A stretch of 42,612 nt of DNA from a bacterium (lineage in GTDB: Bacteria; 4484-113; JAFGCY01). Positions 1-5,838 of the stretch are shown piece after piece (the stretch's first letter is position 1; each line of letters opens with the position of its first letter). The notes below the pieces were generated by a model. That model was not told where the DNA came from, did no database searches, and saw nothing but the letters and a program-made list of their open reading frames with translations. The translations under genes and the position numbers were made by a program. The stretch is taken from contig JADZFO010000037.1 of the NCBI GenBank assembly GCA_020849855.1, positions 1 to 42,612 of the forward strand, given 5' to 3'.

Positions 1-63
1 AATCACTGGCGCAATCGCAGCCAGCTTGTACTCCCGAGTGAACTTTCGTCGCGGTCCCGGCAT
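1..63 (-). CDS. IS3-family transposase OrfA, N-terminal fragment (continues past window edge)
   Basis: Twenty-one codons are visible from ATG at 63..61. They read MPGPRRKFTREYKLAAIAPV, which fits the RRKFTREYKLEAV-type opening of OrfA helix-turn-helix proteins of the IS3 family. OrfA binds the terminal repeats and, by frameshift with OrfB, forms the DDE transposase. A GGAGG ribosome site lies 6-7 bases upstream of the ATG, which supports the start. The gene is truncated only by the window edge, so whether it is intact is unknown. Confidence 0.65.
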   Translation of the reverse strand, partial: MPGPRRKFTREYKLAAIAPVI

Positions 64-127
64 CGGTACACCTCCAGCACATTGATTATGTGCTTAACCT
101 CGCGTACGTAAATCCGGGGGATGTCCA
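1..127 (-). mobile_element. End of an IS3-family insertion sequence (IS2-like), cut by the window edge
   Basis: Read on the minus strand, position 127 begins TGGACATCCCCC, the kind of TG-starting, C-rich terminal repeat seen at IS3-family (IS2 group) ends. About 64 bases further in is a strong ribosome site (GGAGGTG) and the start of an OrfA-like reading frame. The rest of the element lies outside the window to the left, so the second terminal repeat, OrfB and the target duplication cannot be checked. The family assignment is inference from the end sequence plus the N-terminus of the protein. Confidence 0.6.
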
Positions 128-383
128 CTTTGCGACTCTACTGGGTCTGCTTCAATGCCACGACGGTGGTGGTTCGGGGCCAGGCATGAATCCATCATCG
201 CTTCCACCACCTCCATGGCCGCCGCCGCTGCCGACGCGGCCGGCCTCGCGGCTTTCAGTCGCGCGGCTCATGTCGGTGGCGGCGACAGTGCCGATGAAGC
301 TGAAGCGGCCTCCGGAGCAATGCTGCCGGCTGAGCTGGGCAGTGGACATCTGGGGCGATTGTAACCTAGCGAGGAGAGAAGAT
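128..383. other. Region with no convincing gene; possible C-terminal gene remnant on the minus strand
   Basis: A minus-strand frame from ATG at 349 to a stop at 152 would give 65 residues ending in a glycine-rich, then proline-rich tail. There is no ribosome site, no recognisable domain, and the upstream part runs into the hairpin cluster at 384-607. Plus-strand frames overlap it without better support. It could be the 3' remnant of a gene displaced by the insertion sequence that ends at 127, but nothing proves it was ever translated. Confidence 0.3.
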
Positions 384-607
384 GCGGACTGAAGTCCGCG
401 CTCCGGGGCAGGGCCGGCTTGCAGCCGGCGTTCCCAGCCTGGCGATCCCGCCCGCACTCCATGCGGGCCCGTCCCCCGGAGCGCCAGCCATGGGCTGGCG
501 TCGGGATCACGCCAGACTTTGTCTGGCGCCCCCAGCCTGGGGCTCCATGGCGGAGCGCCAGCTTTAGCCGGCATCTCTTCTTGTCGGAGCGCGGGCACCC
601 TGCCCGC
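384..607. repeat. Cluster of GGAGCGC-type short hairpins with variable stems
   Basis: About eight palindromes lie in 224 bp: GCGGACT/AGTCCGC (384-399), GCCGGCT/AGCCGGC (413-429), GCCCGCA/TGCGGGC (450-468), CGCCAGCC/GGCTGGCG (482-500), CGCCAGAC/GTCTGGCG (510-528), CCCCAG/CTGGGG (530-542), GCCAGCT/AGCCGGC with one mismatch (557-572) and GCGGGCA/TGCCCGC (591-607). Several start with GGAGCGC on one strand or the other and use a 2-5 base loop. The flanking word is conserved while the stems differ, so pairing and not sequence is kept. The same type recurs at 15388-15769, 41382-41475 and 42331-42612. Confidence 0.75.
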
Positions 608-663
608 ATTCCTGGTGGCCATTAGCAATTCCGCTCTGCACCCGATCTTCCTTTGTGTCTTTG

Positions 664-715
664 TGTCTTTGTGTCTTGGTGGTTCAGAATTTCTAACCAC
701 TAAGGCACAAAGGCA
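664..715. repeat. 21-bp imperfect inverted repeat within a TTTGTGTC-repeat stretch
   Basis: The left arm is 664-684 and the right arm 695-715, with a 10-base loop. As DNA 18 of 21 positions match. The three differences would all be G-U pairs in RNA, so a transcript could pair along the whole 21 bp. The left arm is preceded by more CTTTGTGT copies from 651. No gene is associated; it lies about 60 bp before the gene at 776. Confidence 0.6.
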
Positions 716-775
716 GGGAAATCAGGATCCCTACCCTGGCCCTGCTGCTGCGGCGGTAGGTTATTGTTAGCTCTG

Positions 776-1270
776 ATGACAGACGAGCACTCAGGCAATC
801 CAGGCGAGTCCCAGCGCGCGGGCTATGGCGGCGGACAGACGGCGCAGGTCAGCATCGCCGGTGATTCCAGCGCGCTGGTCCGGCTGTCCTTCCCCGACCT
901 GCCGGTGCATCTGCACGCGGCGGACTGCGAGGGCGGCTATGCCTTCCTGCAGGTGGATGTTGAGGTTGCCGTGCCCGGCTTCAGCGCGCGGCGGCGCATC
1001 AGCATGGTGCCCCAGGACCTGCTGGGCTTTTTGTCCCCCCTGCGCGAGAGCCAGCTCAGCGTCAGCGGCGAGCCGACCCTGACCACACTTGAGGACGAGT
1101 TCGCCCTGAAGCTGGCCTATGCCCCCAACGGCCTGGTCGGCGGGGATGGCTATCTGCGCGACCACAGCGCCGGAAACAGCCTGGCCTTCGTGATCAACAC
1201 CGACCAGACTTTTCTTAATGAGACACTCGAGCAGCTTGAGGATCTCTGCGCCCGTTTTGAGGGCTTCTAG
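776..1270 (+). CDS. Conserved-looking small protein of unknown function
   Basis: Encodes 164 residues from ATG 776; a TTG at 764 in the same frame is a possible alternative. There is no signal peptide or membrane segment, so it is probably cytoplasmic. The alternating pattern of beta-strand-like stretches, a LLGFLSPL segment near the middle, a TLEDEFALKL stretch and a final helix (TFLNETLEQLEDLCARF) loosely recalls WapI-type immunity proteins, but I do not trust this enough to name it. The next gene, the desaturase, is on the same strand about 300 bp downstream and has its own candidate promoter. Confidence 0.6.
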   Translation: MTDEHSGNPGESQRAGYGGGQTAQVSIAGDSSALVRLSFPDLPVHLHAADCEGGYAFLQVDVEVAVPGFSARRRISMVPQDLLGFLSPLRESQLSVSGEPTLTTLEDEFALKLAYAPNGLVGGDGYLRDHSAGNSLAFVINTDQTFLNETLEQLEDLCARFEGF

Positions 1271-1290
1271 CCTGCTTCGGCGGCCACCGG

Positions 1291-1332
1291 CCTGTCTGTC
1301 TGCGTCTGTCTCTTTGCGCCTGTCTGTCTGCG
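1291..1332. repeat. Short degenerate 7-bp repeat just after a gene stop
   Basis: The 14-mer CCTGTCTGTCTGCG occurs at 1291 and again at 1319, exactly 28 bp (four heptads) apart, with related heptads between. It begins about 20 bp after the stop of the preceding gene. It matches the pattern of the larger 7-bp arrays at 5514-5838 and 11936-12033. Confidence 0.5.
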
Positions 1333-1426
1333 CCACTTTGCGGCCTCCCGGCGCGCGACGCCTTTTGCAGCCCGAAGCATGCCGGACTAAGATTCTTTGC
1401 GATTTCAGACTTAAGAGGTCGTGCTT

Positions 1427-1456
1427 GAGACAATCCGCCCGGCGAACCGATATACT
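1427..1456 (+). promoter_or_regulatory. Candidate sigma-70-type promoter for the desaturase gene
   Basis: GAGACA (1427-1432) and TATACT (1451-1456) are separated by 18 bp. The -10 matches five of six consensus bases and the -35 four of six. The distance to the desaturase ATG is about 120 bp, so the transcript would have a long leader. Assigned by eye only. Confidence 0.35.
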
Positions 1457-1575
1457 ACACAGGCGCAGGCCCCGGGGTCCGGGGCCGGATGGTAGCCAGG
1501 AGTTTTGGTGGGCTTCCCAGGTCGATCAAATCTGCTTCCGCGCAAAATACGCAAATCACTGACCGCCGGAGCACC

Positions 1576-2844
1576 ATGAGTTCTGACACTATGCCCGCTG
1601 CAGCCCCTCGTCGTTTCAAGCCCGTTGTTTTTGGTGCCATCACAGCGATCCATCTCGCCGCCTTCCTGGCCTTTGTCCCTGCTTACTTCTCCTGGCCAGG
1701 ACTGATCCTCTGCCTGGTGCTGATCTGGGCCACGGCGAGCCTGGGCGCTTCACTTTGCTATCACCGCCTGCTCAGCCACAAGGCCTGGGTCGCCCATCCC
1801 GCGCTGCGCTTCTTCCTGCTTTACTGCGCCGCCCTGGCGCTGCAGTCCGGGCCCATCACCTGGAGCGTGACCCACCGTCTGCACCACCGCGAGAGCGACC
1901 ATGAAGACGACCCGCATTCCCCGCTGAAGAACTTCCTGTGGTCGCACATCCTGTGGAACTTCTGGACCAACCCCAAGCTGAAGGACCCTGCCTTCATCCG
2001 CCGCCTGGCCCCCGACCTGGTGGATGACAAGGTCCTGCAGTTCTTCAACCGCTATTTCTTCTGGATCTGGATGAGCAGCGGAATCCTGACCTTCGCCATC
2101 GGCTACTTCGCCGGCGGCATGGGCAGCGCCGGCCTGCAGCTTGGCATGTCCCTGGTGGTCTGGGGCTTCTTCGTCCGCACCGTCGTGGTCTGGCATAACA
2201 CCTGGTTCGTCAACTCCGTGACGCATGTCTGGGGTTACCGCAACTACAACACCGAAGACGATTCCCGCAACCTCTGGTGGGTCAGCGTGCTGACCTTCGG
2301 CGAGGGCTGGCACAACAACCACCACGCCATCGCCGGCTCGGCCCGCTTTGGCCAGAAGTGGTGGGAGTTTGACCCGACCTGGTGGGCTCTGTGCGTCTTC
2401 AGGGCCATGGGCCTGGTCAAGAAGGTCACCCTGGCCCCGCCGCTGAGCGACTCCATCGAGTCCCGGCGCTGGATGGGCAAGTCTCCGGCGCGCTCGCCGC
2501 GCCTGCTGCGCGTCACCGAACGCCGCGCCATTGCCTGGGCCGAGCTGTACCGCGATGCCCCGGCCCAGCTGGCCAGCTTCCTGCGCAACCCGCGGCGCAA
2601 CCTGCGTGAGTGCGCGGCCCTGGCCCTGGCCAACCTGGGCGAGGGCGCCAAGGATGCCATTGAGCCCCTGGTGCAGGCGCTGGGCGATGAGTGCGACCGC
2701 GTCCGCGAGGCCGCGGTGCAGGCTCTGGTGCGCATCGGCGATGCCGCGGTACCGGCCCTGCAGCAGGTGGCCCAGGATGCTGAGGCCGCCATGGCCCGCA
2801 TGGCCGGGCAGCGTGCGCTGAGCATGATCGGCAACAACAACTAG
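1576..2844 (+). CDS. Delta-9-type fatty acid (acyl-lipid/acyl-CoA) desaturase with C-terminal HEAT-like repeats
   Basis: Membrane di-iron desaturase that introduces a cis double bond into fatty acyl chains, tuning membrane fluidity. The three histidine boxes are present: HRLLSH (63-68), HRLHH (100-104) and HNNHH (246-250). Hydrophobic segments lie near 17-60, 76-90, 158-178 and 186-206. The usual family length is about 280-320 residues; this protein has 422 because residues about 315-418 form alanine/leucine-rich helical repeats of the HEAT/PBS-lyase type (CAALALANLGEGA, AAVQALVRIGDAAVP). The ATG at 1576 is preceded by GGAG; an upstream in-frame ATG at 1489 lacks support. The electron donor is not visible here. 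The HEAT tail is unusual and may bind a partner protein. Confidence 0.9.
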   Translation: MSSDTMPAAAPRRFKPVVFGAITAIHLAAFLAFVPAYFSWPGLILCLVLIWATASLGASLCYHRLLSHKAWVAHPALRFFLLYCAALALQSGPITWSVTHRLHHRESDHEDDPHSPLKNFLWSHILWNFWTNPKLKDPAFIRRLAPDLVDDKVLQFFNRYFFWIWMSSGILTFAIGYFAGGMGSAGLQLGMSLVVWGFFVRTVVVWHNTWFVNSVTHVWGYRNYNTEDDSRNLWWVSVLTFGEGWHNNHHAIAGSARFGQKWWEFDPTWWALCVFRAMGLVKKVTLAPPLSDSIESRRWMGKSPARSPRLLRVTERRAIAWAELYRDAPAQLASFLRNPRRNLRECAALALANLGEGAKDAIEPLVQALGDECDRVREAAVQALVRIGDAAVPALQQVAQDAEAAMARMAGQRALSMIGNNN

Positions 2845-2932
2845 GCCCCCGCGCCGGCAGTCTGCCTCTTCTCCCCGCTGCGCGCGGTATGCTTAGTGCG
2901 CACTGGACAGCGGTTTCAGCGGGAGGTATCGC

Positions 2933-3925
2933 GTGGATTCTGTGGTCGTCTACATCAGCCTGGGGGTGGCCTGCGCCTCTCTGGCCGTGGCGGTCACAGC
3001 CATCGTGCTGCTCCTGCGCGGCGGGCACAAGGTGCCCGTCACCTCCAAGCTGCGCCGCGAGATCCGCGTCGGCTGGCAGCAGCTTCTGCCGCATGTCAGC
3101 GTGGACACCGAGCACCTGCTGCTGCGCGGTGAATCAGCCCACAACAACCGCGCCGCCCTGCTGGCCAGCCTGGGCGTGGACGTTGAGGTGGCCGAGGGCG
3201 AGGGCATCAACCGCGACGAGATCGCCTACCTGGCCCTGATCAGCAGCACCCTGATGGTGCGCAGCAGCCGCGACAACACCGCGCTGACCGACAACTTCCT
3301 GGAGCACCGCCTGCTGCGGCGGCTGTTTGAGGCCCGCAAGCTGCGGCGGGCCTGGCGCTTCGCCCGCAAGCTGGCGCCGCCGGAGAACCGCGAGCAGATT
3401 GACGAGTACCTGCGCAACAACTATCCGCGCGAGAGCTGGATGATCGGCCTGGACGCCGACGAGCACGCCGCGGAACATGCAGGCGGCGAGGTCACCTGGG
3501 GCAAGGGCGTGGTGCTGATGCCGCAGGACCTGGATGAGGCCGGCGATGACGAGCTGGATGACGAGCTGCTGGCCGCGGCCGCCAGCCGCATTGAAGAGGC
3601 GCGGGCCGCCGGCGACAGCTCGATCAGTTCGCAGGAACTGCTGGGCGAGCTGCTTGAAGCGCCGCAGGAGAGCCGCGAGCAGATCATCGAGCGCAGCATG
3701 GCCCAGGCAGATATGTCGCTGCGGGCGGAGGCCGAGGAGCATGTAGCCTCGGCCCGCAAGGTGCTCAGCGAGCTGCAGGCGATTGCGCGCAGCCGCGGCA
3801 GCGAGACGGTGAAGGCCGGGGCGAAGAAGGGTGAAGTGCCCAGCAAGGATCACAAGGCAGCGCCGTCAAAGCCGGGGCCGGGCAGGACTGAAAGCGCCGA
3901 CGGGCCGCAGGACCAGGCCAGCTAG
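2933..3925 (+). CDS. Membrane-anchored protein of unknown function
   Basis: 330 residues from GTG 2933, with a GGGAGG ribosome site six bases upstream. Residues about 4-28 form a single N-terminal membrane segment with a basic tail after it, so the bulk is probably cytoplasmic. Residues about 45-180 look folded and arginine-rich (LEHRLLRRLFEARKLRRAW), followed by an acidic stretch (DDELDDELL) and a long glutamate-rich helical or coiled-coil region to about 285, then a disordered lysine/proline tail. No family recognised. It follows the desaturase by 88 bp on the same strand. Its TAG stop shares the four bases CTAG with the stop of the convergent murE. Confidence 0.75.
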   Translation: MDSVVVYISLGVACASLAVAVTAIVLLLRGGHKVPVTSKLRREIRVGWQQLLPHVSVDTEHLLLRGESAHNNRAALLASLGVDVEVAEGEGINRDEIAYLALISSTLMVRSSRDNTALTDNFLEHRLLRRLFEARKLRRAWRFARKLAPPENREQIDEYLRNNYPRESWMIGLDADEHAAEHAGGEVTWGKGVVLMPQDLDEAGDDELDDELLAAAASRIEEARAAGDSSISSQELLGELLEAPQESREQIIERSMAQADMSLRAEAEEHVASARKVLSELQAIARSRGSETVKAGAKKGEVPSKDHKAAPSKPGPGRTESADGPQDQAS

Positions 3926-5469
3926 GCAGTAAAGAAAGCCGCGATCTCTTCCGCGTCGCTGAAGTGGATCGTCTCGCTGCCCAGGATCTGGTAGTCCTCA
4001 TGGCCCTTTCCGGCCACCAGCACAATGTCATCCCGGCGCGCCAGGCCCAGCGCGAGCTGGATCGCCTTACGGCGGTCGCTCTCGCGGTAGACGCGCTGCC
4101 CGGCGGCATCCGGCTGGCGTGCGGCGGCATCAGCATATGAGCCGGCAGGCTCGAGGCCGGCCATGATCTGGTCGATGATTGCCTCGGGGTTCTCAGAGCG
4201 CGGGTTGTCGCTGGTGACCACCACAATGTCGCTGGCGCTCTGGGCCGCGCGGGCCATCAGCGGCCGCTTGCGGTTGTCGCGGTCGCCGCCGCAGCCAAAG
4301 ACGGTGATGATGCGCGCACCCTCGGGCCGCACCTCATTGAGCGCGGCCAGCACGTTGTCCAGCGCGTCCGGCGTGTGGGCAGAGTCCACATAGGCGTGCA
4401 CGCCGGCGCTGTTGGGGATCTCCTGCAGGCGCCCGGGGACGCCGCTGAAGCTGGCCAGGCCGGCCTGCACCTGGGCCAGGCTGAGGCCCTCCAGCAGCGC
4501 GGCCGCGGCCGCGGCGGTGCAGTTGTAGGCGTTGTAGCGCCCGGTAAGGCCGGTGCGCAGGTGCGCGCTGTTGATGCCTTCCTCGACGCGCCCGCTCCAG
4601 ACGCCGTTGCGCAGGAAGATGTCCCAGCTCAGCGCGCCGGCCGCGTTGTGCAGGCCGTTGATCAGCAGGTTGGCGCGTTCGCTCTCGCCATAAAGCACCT
4701 TGATCCCGCCGGCGCGGCGGGCATACTCCTGCCCCGCCGGGTCGTCGATGTTCAGCACGCTGTAGCCGCCGGAGAGCGGCAGGTGCTGGGTGAAGAGCAG
4801 GGCCTTGGCCTCGAGATAGGCCTCGAGGGTGCCGTGATAGTCGAAGTGGTCCTGGGTCAGGTTGGTGAAGATGCCGCCGGCGAAGTCCAAGCCCGTGACG
4901 CGCTGCTGGTCGAGGGCGTGGCTGGAGACTTCCATCACCGCGTGGCTGGCCCCGCTGTCGGCGCACTGCGCGAGTTGCTGCTGGATCACGCGGGCGTCGG
5001 GAGTGGTGAGGCCGGTGCTGATGAACTGCTCGCTGTCGTGCGGCAGGATGCCCAGGGTGCCGATGGCGGCGCAGCGGTAGCCGGCGCTGTTCAGCAGGTG
5101 GCGGATGATCAGGGTGGTGCTGGTCTTGCCGTTGGTGCCGGTGACGCCGATCAGGCGCAGGCGGCGGCTGGGATAGCCGGCCAGGCAGGCGCAGAGCTGG
5201 GCATAGGTGCTGCGCGGGTCGGCGACGCGGATGAAGGAGCCCAGGCTGCCGGGCTCGATTGGCCGGCTCTGGACGACGACGGTGGCCCCGGCCGCCAGGG
5301 CCTGGGGGATAAAGTCATGGCCGTCGCTGCGGCTCCCGGGGATGGCGACAAAGACTGCGCCCGGACGCACCTGCCGGCTGTCGGAGGTGATGTCCACCAC
5401 CTCCATATCGCCATAGACATTGCTCAGATCGCTGTAGTCTATGCCTTCCAGCAGTTCATCCAGTCGCAT
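3922..5469 (-). CDS. murE: UDP-N-acetylmuramoyl-L-alanyl-D-glutamate--2,6-diaminopimelate ligase
   Basis: Cytoplasmic ATP-dependent ligase adding meso-diaminopimelate to UDP-MurNAc-dipeptide in peptidoglycan precursor synthesis. 515 residues. The ATP loop GTNGKTSTT is at 111-119, the lysine expected to be carbamylated is in EAKALLF near 222, and the DNPR motif at 421-424 indicates DAP rather than lysine. The usual VDYAHTPDAL reads VDSAHTPDAL here (361-370), a Tyr-to-Ser change. A short alanine-rich insert follows the DNPR region. The start ATG at 5469 has AAGGA just upstream. It is the last gene of the mraZ-rsmH-ftsL-ftsI-murE run, separated from ftsI by the heptad array at 5514-5838. Confidence 0.95.
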   Translation of the reverse strand: MRLDELLEGIDYSDLSNVYGDMEVVDITSDSRQVRPGAVFVAIPGSRSDGHDFIPQALAAGATVVVQSRPIEPGSLGSFIRVADPRSTYAQLCACLAGYPSRRLRLIGVTGTNGKTSTTLIIRHLLNSAGYRCAAIGTLGILPHDSEQFISTGLTTPDARVIQQQLAQCADSGASHAVMEVSSHALDQQRVTGLDFAGGIFTNLTQDHFDYHGTLEAYLEAKALLFTQHLPLSGGYSVLNIDDPAGQEYARRAGGIKVLYGESERANLLINGLHNAAGALSWDIFLRNGVWSGRVEEGINSAHLRTGLTGRYNAYNCTAAAAAALLEGLSLAQVQAGLASFSGVPGRLQEIPNSAGVHAYVDSAHTPDALDNVLAALNEVRPEGARIITVFGCGGDRDNRKRPLMARAAQSASDIVVVTSDNPRSENPEAIIDQIMAGLEPAGSYADAAARQPDAAGQRVYRESDRRKAIQLALGLARRDDIVLVAGKGHEDYQILGSETIHFSDAEEIAAFFTA

Positions 5470-5513
5470 GTCCTTAACTACCCTCCTCCGAACACTTGCA
5501 GCCTCTATTGAGA

Positions 5514-5838
5514 GCAGGGATCAGGGATCAGCAATCAGGGATCAGGGATCAGGGAACAGGGGACAGGTCACAGGGAACAGAGAAGAAAGAGAAGTGGGAA
5601 GAGGAAGACAGGAGCTTTCTGATAGTCCTCCTGCCGCCCATCCCAGAAACTCTGTCCAACTCGTGTTCCTGTATCTTGTTTCCAGTCCCTGGGCCTTTGT
5701 CCCTAGTCCCTGGTCCCTAGTCCCGAGTCCCTAGTCCCTAGTCCCTAGTCCCCATTCCCTGTACCCTGGTCCCTCGTCCCTGTTCCCTAGTCCTTAGTTC
5801 CTGTTCCCTGATCCCTTGTCACTCGTCCCTACTTCCCG
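5514..5838. repeat. Two facing arrays of degenerate 7-bp tandem repeats between ftsI and murE
   Basis: The left array (5514-5583) has ten heptads of the TCAGGGA/ACAGGGA type. The right array (5678-5838) has about 23 heptads of the GTCCCTA/GTCCCTG/TTCCCTG type, which is the reverse complement class. About 95 bp of unrelated sequence separates them. Individual units vary at one to three positions but the 7-bp register is unbroken for about 160 bp. The ftsI stop codon (5829-5831) lies inside the right array, whose pattern continues into the last codons of ftsI. Similar 7-bp arrays (STRRs) are known from filamentous cyanobacteria. Confidence 0.85.

Noticed and set aside
90-392. Plus-strand 100-codon frame at the left edge
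   Set aside because: It begins inside the insertion sequence end and is proline-rich low complexity; no evidence of translation.
5441-5734. Plus-strand frame through the heptad array
   Set aside because: It translates repeat units (GIRDQGSG type) and is antisense to the start of murE.
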